Made by a program: the position numbers and the translations under genes. Shown here piece after piece: positions 22,511 to 29,142 of a stretch of DNA of 31,877 nt (position 1 is its first letter; each line of letters begins with the position of its first letter). The DNA comes from a virus. The notes beneath the pieces are model-generated. The model ran no database searches. It saw nothing but the letters and a program-made list of their open reading frames with translations, and was not told the DNA's origin. The stretch covers positions 1 to 31,877 of the IMG/VR virus record IMGVR_UViG_3300035458_000089; one strand, 5' to 3'.

Positions 22511-23881
22511 TTATTTATACCTATCATAGCGGGGATCTGATTGAAAAAAGCGTGGTAAATCTCCTTGATTTCCATACAATGCTTGAGCTTTCTTTCGATC
22601 AAAATCTTCCGGTGACATACCACGTTTAGTTTTATGAAGAGACATACATAAATACCGCAAAGCATCTGCAAAATGACTCGCCCATGATTTAACTGGTCTC
22701 GGTAAATACATTTGTTTTGCCTCATCCCATTCTTTACGATAATTTTCTAAAGCATTAATAAGTGATCGACACTTTTCGGCGTCAATCCAAAACTTATTAA
22801 AGTGAGTCCATACATTTTCGATCCCATCTATAATACCAACTTGATCAACAAGGGTAAAATCTATTCCAAGTTGCCGTGCCTTCTCATAACGCGTTACTGC
22901 TCCACCGCCCCATTCACGTACCTTAATATCATGAGGAGCAAAATGCTTACCATATGCATAAGGCTTGTCTTGTAATATCTTTACATAATGATCTAATCCG
23001 AGATTATTATTAGAATAACAATCAATAATACGAATAACGCTACCATCGCCAACAACATTAAAGAAGATGATTGTAGTAGCATCATTAACCCCAATATCCC
23101 AGACCGTATAAGTAAGAAGCCCTGGCTCCCATGGAACATGTCCTATCTGTCCTCTTAGTTTAAGTGCATCCAAATATGAACCATAAAAACTTCCAGAAAT
23201 TCCACGCTCAAATGAACATTCATATTCTTGCAGGTACAAACCTTCATCAAGCTGTGCTCGCTCTTGAGCCAATACTTCATGAGGGATGTGCTGTACTTCT
23301 GAAGCTTTGTGAACAAATATTTTCCATTCAGGTAGTTCTTGAGCAACTTTCCATAACTGCCAAAGATGATTCTTACCACGAGGAGTTCCAACGATTGCAC
23401 ACCATCCTCCATTCGCTGCTAAAATTGGCCGTATGAATGAGAAAATATCAGGTGGCATTAAAGAATATTCCGAAAGAATTACTGCGTAAGGATTGGTTCC
23501 TACAAGTGAATTATCATACGTATCACCACCAATGATTTGTAGAATAGAACCATTCTTAAAACGTATCTTCATTTCAGACTGGTTTACACCTTCAACAAGC
23601 ATAGAAGGAAGGTAATCAAGAAACTTAGTTCCATCAATCGCAATCGCATCAAATATGGCTTTACGACCTTGGCCATAGGTGGGCAACACATAAAATACAA
23701 GACACGTCTTCTTTATACACTGACGAATAGCAAGATTCCAAAAAAGGATATCCTTACCTGCCCGACGACTGGCAATATAAAGAATCCGCTTTGATTTTTG
23801 TTCTTCAACAGTATCCCAAATTTCGGACTGATACCACCTTAATGCGAACTTATCCAATGATACTTGTACTTCTACGCTCAT
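22511..23881 (-). CDS. terL: Terminase large subunit (ATPase and nuclease)
   Basis: 456 residues. It starts at ATG 23881, overlapping the previous stop by 4 bases (ATGA). ATPase domain: Walker A-like ASRRAGKD (36-43), Walker B VILSEYS (133-139) with E137 (Ser stands where Asp is usual), and coupling motif GTPRGKNH (164-171). RNase H-type nuclease: D261 in VWDIGVNDATT, D317 in HFAPHDIKV, and D405 in SHFADALRYL. These are the motor and cutting parts of the DNA-packaging enzyme, which docks on the portal encoded downstream. Length is usual for the family. It is followed by a three-base gap and the 24-residue membrane peptide. Confidence 0.93.
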   Translation of the reverse strand: MSVEVQVSLDKFALRWYQSEIWDTVEEQKSKRILYIASRRAGKDILFWNLAIRQCIKKTCLVFYVLPTYGQGRKAIFDAIAIDGTKFLDYLPSMLVEGVNQSEMKIRFKNGSILQIIGGDTYDNSLVGTNPYAVILSEYSLMPPDIFSFIRPILAANGGWCAIVGTPRGKNHLWQLWKVAQELPEWKIFVHKASEVQHIPHEVLAQERAQLDEGLYLQEYECSFERGISGSFYGSYLDALKLRGQIGHVPWEPGLLTYTVWDIGVNDATTIIFFNVVGDGSVIRIIDCYSNNNLGLDHYVKILQDKPYAYGKHFAPHDIKVREWGGGAVTRYEKARQLGIDFTLVDQVGIIDGIENVWTHFNKFWIDAEKCRSLINALENYRKEWDEAKQMYLPRPVKSWASHFADALRYLCMSLHKTKRGMSPEDFDRKKAQALYGNQGDLPRFFQSDPRYDRYK

Positions 23882-24090
23882 TCTGGTTGTCTACTTATCT
23901 CTTCATACCCAATAACACAACGTTTACACTGCTGGCCAAATTCAGACTCAGTACATGCAAAGCATGAATTCTCTTTCATATCACAAAGGGTAATGAATTG
24001 AATATGGAAAAAGTCTTTGTATGTTTCATTGATTGGCTGTAAAACAGCACGCAGTTCATTTACTAATTGTTTTTCAAGCTGATCATTCAT
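23878..24090 (-). CDS. Small cysteine-rich protein before the large terminase
   Basis: 70 residues, ATG with AAGGAAA upstream, end overlapping the terminase start. The N-terminus MNDQLEKQLVNELRAVLQ is helical; the C-terminal half has five Cys (CDMKENSCFACTESEFG, then QCKRC) that could bind zinc. The first 27 bases are almost identical to the start of the gene at 24099-24329 (MTDQLEQQL), pointing to a duplicated gene start. No family assigned. Being translationally coupled to the terminase suggests a packaging accessory. Confidence 0.65.
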   Translation of the reverse strand: MNDQLEKQLVNELRAVLQPINETYKDFFHIQFITLCDMKENSCFACTESEFGQQCKRCVIGYEEISRQPE

Positions 24091-24098
24091 TATTTTCC

Positions 24099-24329
24099 TT
24101 ACACTAAACCTTTTTTAAGTTGCTCGATCGTAATAGTTCTATTTGATTCATTTACACGAGATGTTAACTCAATGGGCGATATAATGGCATTATCATACTG
24201 TTCTTCTGTAAACTGATCAGTAGAACAGTAACGTTTTCTCCATGCACGTTCACCATGAGTGTATCTATAAAGCTCTTTTTCAAGATCAGAAATCTTTTGA
24301 CGTAATTGTTGCTCAAGCTGATCAGTCAT
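24099..24329 (-). CDS. Small helical protein, duplicated start
   Basis: 76 residues, ATG 24329, overlapping the previous gene's end (24322) by 8 bases. An N-terminal coiled coil (MTDQLEQQLRQKISDLEKEL) is followed by a basic stretch GERAWRKRYCSTDQF and a C-terminal NRTITIEQLKKGLV. The start is near-identical at DNA level to that of the neighbour at 24090, but the rest differs. Unknown function; a small coiled-coil protein within the terminase operon. Confidence 0.6.
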   Translation of the reverse strand: MTDQLEQQLRQKISDLEKELYRYTHGERAWRKRYCSTDQFTEEQYDNAIISPIELTSRVNESNRTITIEQLKKGLV

Positions 24330-24492
24330 TATCGTCTCTATTAATAGATGAAGGTGTATTCACCGTAATATTCACATAATAATTCTTATGCTTAGAAGAA
24401 ATCTCTATAGAATTTTCTCTTTCCCAACCATTAGCTTTAAGATATTGATCAACTTTTTCAATAACTTCAACAAGCCCAATTATAGTTAACAT
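24322..24492 (-). CDS. 56-residue hypothetical protein
   Basis: ATG 24492, inside the last codons of the upstream gene (7-base overlap), stop TGA at 24322 overlapping the next start. I translated it by hand: it begins MLTIIGLVEVIEKVDQYLKA, continues NGWERENSIEISSKHKNYYV and ends INRDDND. The pattern helix, then two beta strands, is compact. No known family. Coupling on both sides and the filled gap make it likely to be real, although the ribosome site (AGAAAGATGA) is weak. Confidence 0.55.
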   Translation of the reverse strand: MLTIIGLVEVIEKVDQYLKANGWERENSIEISSKHKNYYVNITVNTPSSINRDDND

Positions 24493-24722
24493 GTTTCATC
24501 TTTCTGGTTAGAGTTATCTTTTAATAAAGTATTTTCTGCTATAAGCGCAGCAATTTTGTTTTCAAGATCGAAAGTTTGGTAATGATTAACCGCTTTAAGC
24601 TCTTGTATCTGATTGATATGTTTTATTATTTCTTTTTCGAGAGATTCTATTTTCTCTCGGTAATTGATTCCTGATTCACTACAATCAAATGTCTTTAAAT
24701 ATTCGCATAATTTTTTTATCAT
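24486..24722 (-). CDS. Coiled-coil hypothetical protein
   Basis: 78 residues, ATG with AGAGGT upstream, overlapping the small terminase gene by 4 bases (ATGA). The heptad-like stretch YREKIESLEKEIIKHINQIQ and FDLENKIAALIAENTLLKDN predicts one long coiled coil with a short cysteine-containing head (MIKKLCEYLKTFDCSES). No DNA-binding motif or membrane segment. May form dimers; unknown role in the packaging operon. Confidence 0.65.
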   Translation of the reverse strand: MIKKLCEYLKTFDCSESGINYREKIESLEKEIIKHINQIQELKAVNHYQTFDLENKIAALIAENTLLKDNSNQKDETC

Positions 24723-25234
24723 ACTGATACCTCTTCAGATAATTCTTCTTTAGTTACAATACGAGGCTTCATGTCATTAATGATAAATGTATGAGCTTGT
24801 TTCTCTTCTTCTTTCTTGAGATCAGAATGATACTTATTAACATCATGCCATTCAGGATCGTAGCAATGCATATCTCTATAAGCGTATGCACCATCTAATC
24901 TCTTATTCATACTTCCCACTCTTCTGTGACATGCAATCATGAGTTTCATAAAAGCATAAGCCTTACGAACATCTTCGTATTTCTTATCCCATTCTCTCAA
25001 AGTGGTATAAGGGATTTTATACTCCATACAGAATTGCATGATCTCTAGAGAAGTATCTTTTTCAGCCCATTTGAGCATTGTATGTATAAGTCTATTTCGC
25101 CAATCATCTCGTCCTGGATATATATTTAATGTCTCTTGGTCAAGAAAATCAATCCAGTTACGTGAATTCGACACTTCTTTGTCACGGCTGCTAGACTGTT
25201 CGGATTTTGCTACTACTTTTTCTTTTTTATTCAC
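24719..25234 (-). CDS. Probable terminase small subunit
   Basis: 171 residues with a GTG start at 25234 and GAGGTGGAG just upstream; no ATG fits better. Residues about 26-115 (NWIDFLDQETLNIYPGRDDW, then HTMLKWAEKDTSLEIMQFCM, EYKIPYTTLREWDKKY) form a helix-turn-helix with a long following helix, as in small terminase DNA-recognition domains. The C-terminal part is charged (YHSDLKKEEEKQAH). It lies upstream of the large terminase with four small genes between. The family binds the packaging site on DNA and hands it to the large subunit. The assignment rests on fold pattern and position, since these subunits are poorly conserved. Confidence 0.65.
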   Translation of the reverse strand: MNKKEKVVAKSEQSSSRDKEVSNSRNWIDFLDQETLNIYPGRDDWRNRLIHTMLKWAEKDTSLEIMQFCMEYKIPYTTLREWDKKYEDVRKAYAFMKLMIACHRRVGSMNKRLDGAYAYRDMHCYDPEWHDVNKYHSDLKKEEEKQAHTFIINDMKPRIVTKEELSEEVSV

Positions 25235-25235
25235 G

Positions 25236-25607
25236 TCACTCCACCTCTGTAATTATTAACTCCGTCCTAGGCTCTTTATCATACACTTTTTTTGCTGACA
25301 ATGAACAGATTATACGATCATCTATGATTAATATTTCTTTAATTGCGTCAAGAAGAAACTTACATAAATTATCAATATCCGGCGCAATAGAGTGATGTGT
25401 CTTAGGAACTTTAGGGATAGGCATATAGAATATGATATCTACTTGAATAGCTTTATCGAAGAGTGGTTCATCATTGTGCTGTTGATTAATATATAATCCG
25501 AAATTAACTTTGTCCCTCGTTTGAGAATCGTAAATTCTGTCTCCATTACGCGCAGGTCGCTTCCATGAAACAGGTATCACCTTGACGCAGTATGCTTTGC
25601 TTCTCAT
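25236..25607 (-). CDS. rusA: RusA-family Holliday junction resolvase
   Basis: 123 residues from ATG 25607, with AGAGGTGG upstream (a GTG two codons earlier sits inside that site). Key region PDIDNLCKFLLDAIKEI (76-92) with D77, D79 and K83, and IIDDRII with D96/D97, matches the RusA metal site, where three Asp and one Lys are needed (E. coli D70, D72, K76, D91). The protein forms a dimer that cuts Holliday junctions symmetrically. In phages it clears recombination intermediates and branched DNA before packaging. It stands next to the probable small terminase and works naturally with the ERF annealing protein encoded upstream. Confidence 0.9.
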   Translation of the reverse strand: MRSKAYCVKVIPVSWKRPARNGDRIYDSQTRDKVNFGLYINQQHNDEPLFDKAIQVDIIFYMPIPKVPKTHHSIAPDIDNLCKFLLDAIKEILIIDDRIICSLSAKKVYDKEPRTELIITEVE

Positions 25608-25621
25608 TACCACCTCTTTTA

Positions 25622-25927
25622 CTATCTAAGTTTAATTAAAATCTCTGGGTCAGTCCATGCTGTTGCCAAATCAGTCATATGAACCCATTCGTCTGAACTA
25701 ATATTTCGTGAATAATCTGCTTTTTTCTCTTTTATCACGGCTTCAAATAAATTCATATTCCTTCCATTGGCAACAAGCGAAGAAAACATATGTACGAAAG
25801 GACATCTTTCATATTTATCACATGCATATCCACTAAGAAAATTCTTTGTTACACGCTCTCGTTCTTCTGACAAAACAGTGAGTTTAAATTGCTTGAACCA
25901 ATTAACAAGATGCTGATGTAAAGTCAC
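25622..25927 (-). CDS. Hypothetical protein with cysteine pair
   Basis: 101 residues, GTG start at 25927 (GGAAA 7 bases upstream), overlapping the initiator gene by 26 bases. No better ATG is near. It has an N-terminal helix (LHQHLVNWFKQFKLTVL), a SGYACDKYERCPFVHMF segment with two Cys and one His that could bind metal, then ISSDEWVHMTDLATAWTDPE. No family recognised. It sits between the initiator and RusA, so a replication or recombination accessory is possible. Confidence 0.6.
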   Translation of the reverse strand: MTLHQHLVNWFKQFKLTVLSEERERVTKNFLSGYACDKYERCPFVHMFSSLVANGRNMNLFEAVIKEKKADYSRNISSDEWVHMTDLATAWTDPEILIKLR

Positions 25928-26792
25928 GCCGTATTTCCAATTCTTTTAAAGTCTGTTGAGCTATGCATAGAAAATTTTTTGTTGCGCTTATTTTTACTGA
26001 AAATAAAAATTCTCGAGGATCCCAATAAGCTGTAGGATCTTCCAGTTGTTTTTCAAAACCAGCAATAGATAACTTAATCGCTTTAATTTCTTCTTCAATT
26101 GATATCTCAGGTTTACGCACCATTGGTGAATGACCAGTGTCATTTATCAATTTTCTTTTAGGTTTTATAATAGTTGTTAGCTGCTTTTGAAAAAAGTTCA
26201 TACTACTTCCCTTTTTATGGTCGTCTTTTATTTTTTTAAAAATTCGTGAGTCTCTCGCGCGCAAGCGCGAAGAAGGACTAAGATTTATAAATAAATTATC
26301 TAAGATAAGATTAATACTCTTATTCTGTGGGACATTTCCATACGTAAAGATAACATTATTTTTGTCGCCTATTCTTATACAATGTGAACTGTAAAGATCT
26401 TGGTTTTGTGATGAGAGAGAATTGAGCCAAGAAGTGAATGAACGCTTACCTTTTTTAATCTTTTCATTAAAAGTGTAATAGTTGGGCGCATACGGATTTT
26501 CTTGATGTTTGGTTATAAAACCATCACGGTGAAACTTATTCGTAGCACGAGTAACCGTCTTAGTTGAACAGTTAATAAGTTTAGCTACATATTCATTGGT
26601 AAGTTTTGTAAAGGGAAGATAACGGAATCTTAAAAAGAGATGGGCAATCTTCTGTTCAGATAATGTACCACCTGCTATATAGCGTTCTATATCAGCTTGA
26701 TAGTCGGCTATTTGTAAATCTTTTGAAGCAAACCTTGTAATCGTAAGGTTTTTATCAAATAATGCTTGATTTCTTTTTTCAGTATGGTACAT
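25902..26792 (-). CDS. Winged-helix protein, probable replication initiator
   Basis: 296 residues from ATG 26792; AAGGAT is about 10 bases upstream, too close to the other ATG at 26801. Residues about 55-110 are a winged helix-turn-helix (LTNEYVAKLINCSTKTVTRA, TNKFHRDGFITK, then YAPNYYTF), closely related to the 91-residue protein at 27240-27515. The C-terminal part has a basic linker (FFQKQLTTIIKPKRKL) and a charged coiled coil (EISIEEEIKAIKLSIAGFEK). Its start abuts an array of iteron-like repeats (26801-26926). A phage of this size without polymerase or helicase needs an initiator, like lambda O. A plain regulator is the alternative. Confidence 0.65.
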   Translation of the reverse strand: MYHTEKRNQALFDKNLTITRFASKDLQIADYQADIERYIAGGTLSEQKIAHLFLRFRYLPFTKLTNEYVAKLINCSTKTVTRATNKFHRDGFITKHQENPYAPNYYTFNEKIKKGKRSFTSWLNSLSSQNQDLYSSHCIRIGDKNNVIFTYGNVPQNKSINLILDNLFINLSPSSRLRARDSRIFKKIKDDHKKGSSMNFFQKQLTTIIKPKRKLINDTGHSPMVRKPEISIEEEIKAIKLSIAGFEKQLEDPTAYWDPREFLFSVKISATKNFLCIAQQTLKELEIRRDFTSASC

Positions 26793-26800
26793 TATTAACA

Positions 26801-26926
26801 TATCCTTCGTAAGGAAATAATCATTTTATTATCTTTCGTAAGTAATTGATAAAATTATCTTTCGTAAGTAAACGATCATTTAATTATCCTTCGTATGTAT
26901 ACTTCGTGATAATCTCTTCGTATGTA
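26801..26926. repeat. Iteron-like direct repeats (possible replication origin)
   Basis: Five copies of about TTATCYTTCGTAWGTA. The core TTCGTA starts at 26806, 26835, 26861, 26890 and 26917, so spacing is 29, 26, 29 and 27 bases; a degenerate TTCGTG lies at 26903. They lie directly before the winged-helix gene in very AT-rich DNA. This fits an initiator-binding origin or an autoregulatory operator array. Confidence 0.65.
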
Positions 26927-26987
26927 TATGTGATAATCTGTGATATTTGATTACGATACATTTTTTGTGAATTAATTTGTGTATCTC

Positions 26988-27000
26988 CGTAAGGCTTACG
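26988..27000. repeat. Palindrome sharing the iteron core
   Basis: CGTAAGGCTTACG is a perfect 6-bp inverted repeat around a G; CGTAAG is the same core as in the neighbouring iteron-like repeats, now in opposed orientation, which could give a dimer-binding operator. The rest of 26930-27120 is AT-rich with no gene. Confidence 0.5.
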
Positions 27001-27123
27001 TAGGGTGACTTTTTCTTCATTTGTACGTGGAAAAATGTTTTTTTATTCAGCATATTCTTTCACTTTCTTCTTTTTTAATAATGATATATTTTTAAGAGGT
27101 TTGTGTTTGTATTTGCGAAATAT

Positions 27124-27166
27124 AAAGAAAAAGGGATGGGTTTAAAACACCTGTCCTTTTTTCTTT
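27124..27166 (-). terminator. Possible terminator of the regulator/ERF operon
   Basis: AAAGAAAAAGG (27124-27134) and CCTTTTTTCTTT (27155-27166) pair with one bulge around 20 bases that can pair a little further. On the minus strand it lies 74 bases after the 91-residue gene and ends in a pyrimidine run. The remaining 27001-27239 region shows no gene. Confidence 0.45.
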
Positions 27167-27239
27167 GTGTCAAAGCAAACAACAACATGTAAGCCTAAAG
27201 ACATATCAAACTATAGCTTATCATGCTTTTAGAAGTAGT

Positions 27240-27515
27240 CTAGAAAAATGTATCATTAAAGTGATATATATTGGGAAGACAATAAGGAGATTGTACAATT
27301 TTAGTTATAAGACCATCTTCATGGAATTTTTTAGTTGCACGTAAAACTGTTTTAGTTGTAAATCCGACAGCATGAGCTATCTCTTTATTATAAAAACTTA
27401 TCTCGTTAGAAGCATTACGATGCTTTAATAGAAAGTGAAGAATTTTTCTTTGTGCCAGTGAACATTTTATTAAATAACCAGCTAAAGCGATGTTATTATA
27501 ACCAATCAAACTCAT
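27240..27515 (-). CDS. Small winged-helix DNA-binding protein
   Basis: 91 residues, ATG with AAGGAA upstream, two bases after the ERF stop. Residues about 20-85 (LAQRKILHFLLKHRNASNEI, SFYNKEIAHAVGFTTKTVLR, ATKKFHEDGLITK, then YCLPNIYHF) are a winged helix clearly related to the initiator candidate (shared STKTVTRA/TTKTVLRA, KFHxDGxITK, NxYxFN). It consists almost only of that domain, so it could compete for the same repeats and act as a copy-number or expression control. Function inferred. Confidence 0.75.
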   Translation of the reverse strand: MSLIGYNNIALAGYLIKCSLAQRKILHFLLKHRNASNEISFYNKEIAHAVGFTTKTVLRATKKFHEDGLITKIVQSPYCLPNIYHFNDTFF

Positions 27516-27516
27516 A

Positions 27517-28131
27517 TTATTCCTTATGATTTATTATATACGATTTAATCGCTTCATAACGTGAAAATGGAAGATCACTAAAAGAACGTATATTATTATC
27601 TGCGAGTATATTTTCATATAACTTCTTACCATTTTTGCATAATTTCAGTTGAGTATGCAAAAAAGTAACCTCATCCTGAACCAATAAATCTGGTTTATTA
27701 TTGATATGTTTTTCTTCTTCTTGCCCATCATCATCTTCAGCAGAAATGGCACACAATGACAATACTGCATATTTCTTCATATAGGTATTAGCAGCACCTT
27801 TAGCCTGATTACCAGGTTTTTCACTCTCAACAACACGACAATCTTCTATGAATTGACCGGTAAGAGTATGTATCAATCGAGTGTAAAGATATTCCATACC
27901 GCTATCATTGGGACGAGCGAAGTGCCAGATAATAATATTTTGTTTAGACAATGCACCTTTAACAGATTTATAAATAGCCCCTATTTTAGCATATTTATAC
28001 TTCTGGAATGAATTATCACCGTCAAGGCCAGTAAATGAGAAGTCATTCTGAGCAAGTAGAAATGCAGATGCCAAAGCACGTACATCATCCGACATTGCAG
28101 GACTATAATTCTTAACGGTTAGTTGTTCCAT
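27517..28131 (-). CDS. erf: ERF-family single-strand annealing protein
   Basis: 204 residues, ATG with AAGGA upstream. Residues 18-70 (LASAFLLAQNDF, then KYKYAKIGAIYKSVKGALSK, QNIIIWHF) are the ERF start. Residues 107-135 (GNQAKGAANTYMKKYAVLSL, then CAISAEDDDG) match the core motif of the family (GSALTYARRYAL, EDDDG). The C-terminal 45 residues end NNIRSFSDLPFSRYEAIKSY. ERF proteins form rings that anneal single strands, as in P22, for recombination and genome circularisation. It stands in an operon with a regulator before it and the small winged-helix protein after it. Its C-terminal motif recurs in the plus-strand protein at 29129-29578. Confidence 0.85.
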   Translation of the reverse strand: MEQLTVKNYSPAMSDDVRALASAFLLAQNDFSFTGLDGDNSFQKYKYAKIGAIYKSVKGALSKQNIIIWHFARPNDSGMEYLYTRLIHTLTGQFIEDCRVVESEKPGNQAKGAANTYMKKYAVLSLCAISAEDDDGQEEEKHINNKPDLLVQDEVTFLHTQLKLCKNGKKLYENILADNNIRSFSDLPFSRYEAIKSYIINHKE

Positions 28132-28138
28132 GAAATCC

Positions 28139-28348
28139 TTAGTGTATTACGCTCATATTTTTAGATTCATATGCATCAACATACTTTTTTATTTTTCTCA
28201 TCGTCTTCATTGAACATGTTTCTGGAAATTTTCTAAGTCTCATGAGAGTGATGTAAGATATGTTTAAATCACGCACTAATTCAGTCATTGAGAGGAATTC
28301 AGTCGTACGAATTTCTTCAAGTTTCTTCAGGTATTCTAGTAATAACAT
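28139..28348 (-). CDS. Small helix-turn-helix regulator
   Basis: 69 residues, ATG with AAGGAA 7 bases upstream. Helix-turn-helix at about 20-42 (SMTELVRDLNISYITLMRLR), followed by FPETCSMKTMRKIKKYVDAY, a typical recognition and dimer helix of small phage repressors or Cro-like proteins. It is divergent from the plus-strand early operon, and the space between contains a palindrome covering both -35 boxes (28397-28413) and further repeats (28453-28503), its likely binding sites. First gene of the regulator/ERF operon. Confidence 0.75.
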   Translation of the reverse strand: MLLLEYLKKLEEIRTTEFLSMTELVRDLNISYITLMRLRKFPETCSMKTMRKIKKYVDAYESKNMSVIH

Positions 28349-28375
28349 TATATTCCTTATATATATTAATCATTG

Positions 28376-28403
28376 TATATAGATTAGTTTATAGTGTTGA
28401 CAA
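28376..28403 (-). promoter_or_regulatory. Probable promoter of the regulator/ERF operon
   Basis: Minus strand: TTGTCA (28403-28398), 16-base spacer, TATATA (28381-28376), 28 bases before the start codon at 28348. Its -35 box overlaps that of the plus-strand promoter almost fully. Confidence 0.45.
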
Positions 28404-28413
28404 TAAATGTCAA
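28397..28413. promoter_or_regulatory. Palindromic operator over both divergent promoters
   Basis: TTGACA ATAAA TGTCAA is a perfect 6-bp inverted repeat with a 5-base centre. It contains the -35 boxes of both divergent promoters, so occupation would shut both off. The likely ligand is the helix-turn-helix protein encoded at 28139-28348. Confidence 0.55.
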
Positions 28414-28424
28414 TAATATATACT
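28397..28424 (+). promoter_or_regulatory. Promoter of the plus-strand early operon
   Basis: Perfect -35 TTGACA (28397-28402), 16-base spacer, TATACT (28419-28424). Start of transcription would fall near 28431, leaving a leader of about 90 bases that contains the repeats at 28453-28503. Confidence 0.65.
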
Positions 28425-28452
28425 ATCGTTATAAAATATTGATAAATAATTG

Positions 28453-28503
28453 AGACGTCGACAGTTTTTAAACAACTGAAACGTAGACAAACTGTCGACA
28501 GTT
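28453..28503. promoter_or_regulatory. Repeat cluster in the early leader
   Basis: AACTGTCGACAGTT (28490-28503) is a perfect 14-bp palindrome. GTCGACAGTT occurs again at 28457-28466, and GARACGTMGACA is present at 28453 and 28478, 25 bases apart. These are likely secondary operators downstream of the start site, or an RNA hairpin just before the ribosome site. Confidence 0.5.
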
Positions 28504-28523
28504 GGAAGTGTAGAGAGGGAAGT

Positions 28524-28805
28524 GTGAAAACAGTAAGCGGAGTTGTACCAGAAATGACAATAGCAGAACTATCATCGCTTTTGCAAAAACGAATCGATAT
28601 TCGTTTGAAATCATTTAATGAGCACTATGATAAGTTAAAAATAATTAATACTGAGATTGAAGAATTAGAAAAAAAAATGGCTGAAGTCATTATAGAACTG
28701 GAACCAGTTCAATCTTTAATCTATAATCAAAATCCACATTTAGAAAAAATATTTGAATCACTCAAACGTATTTATGGAAAGGTAGACAATGAAAACAGTG
28801 AATGA
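28524..28805 (+). CDS. Coiled-coil early protein 1
   Basis: 93 residues, GTG start at 28524 with AGAGAGGGA upstream. It begins MKTVSGVVPEMT; residues 13-70 are a coiled coil (LQKRIDIRLKSFNEHYDKLK, IINTEIEELEKKMAEVIIEL). The start resembles the next gene (MKTVNEVSSLIEK), also at DNA level (TGAAAACAGT). No known family. As the first product of an early plus-strand operon opposite the ERF gene it may be a host-takeover or anti-defence protein, but nothing in it shows that. Confidence 0.7.
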   Translation: MKTVSGVVPEMTIAELSSLLQKRIDIRLKSFNEHYDKLKIINTEIEELEKKMAEVIIELEPVQSLIYNQNPHLEKIFESLKRIYGKVDNENSE

Positions 28806-29142
28806 AGTTTCATCATTGATAGAGAAATTAACTAATGAATTAGATACTGAAATTAATCGTGTATGGACTGAGTATACAGATCTTCATGAACAACTTAATA
28901 CTCATCGTGGTGTACCAATAGATGATAGCAATGTTGATGAAGTTAATAGGATACTTAAAGAAATTCAAGAGAAGTTTGCTTCATTGTATCCAGCGTATCA
29001 TTTTATTGCATTGAGACATCAATATGCATCAAATGCAGTTACTTTCTATAATGAGTTCATTGAGACACTTAAAAAATCTGGTGCTAAACAAGATGAAGTT
29101 GATGGCATTATTACCGGTGAAATAGAAAATGGAAGAGCATAA
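28789..29142 (+). CDS. Coiled-coil early protein 2
   Basis: 117 residues, ATG with AAAGGTAG upstream, overlapping the previous gene by 17 bases. Helical and acidic: SSLIEKLTNELDTEINRVWT, then LHEQLNTHRGVP, EVNRILKEIQEKFASLYPAY and FIETLKKSGAKQDEVDG. Its start looks like that of the preceding gene, so the two may be diverged duplicates. Unknown function; overlapping genes indicate coupled translation and perhaps a complex. Confidence 0.7.
   Translation: MKTVNEVSSLIEKLTNELDTEINRVWTEYTDLHEQLNTHRGVPIDDSNVDEVNRILKEIQEKFASLYPAYHFIALRHQYASNAVTFYNEFIETLKKSGAKQDEVDGIITGEIENGRA

Noticed and set aside
22504-22725. Minus-strand 73-residue frame at the end of the large terminase
   Set aside because: Lies in another frame within the terminase coding sequence, which carries the nuclease motif there.
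26801-26926. CRISPR array
   Set aside because: The repeats are short (about 16 bases), imperfect and spaced by only 10-13 bases, with no cas genes; they fit iterons or operators.
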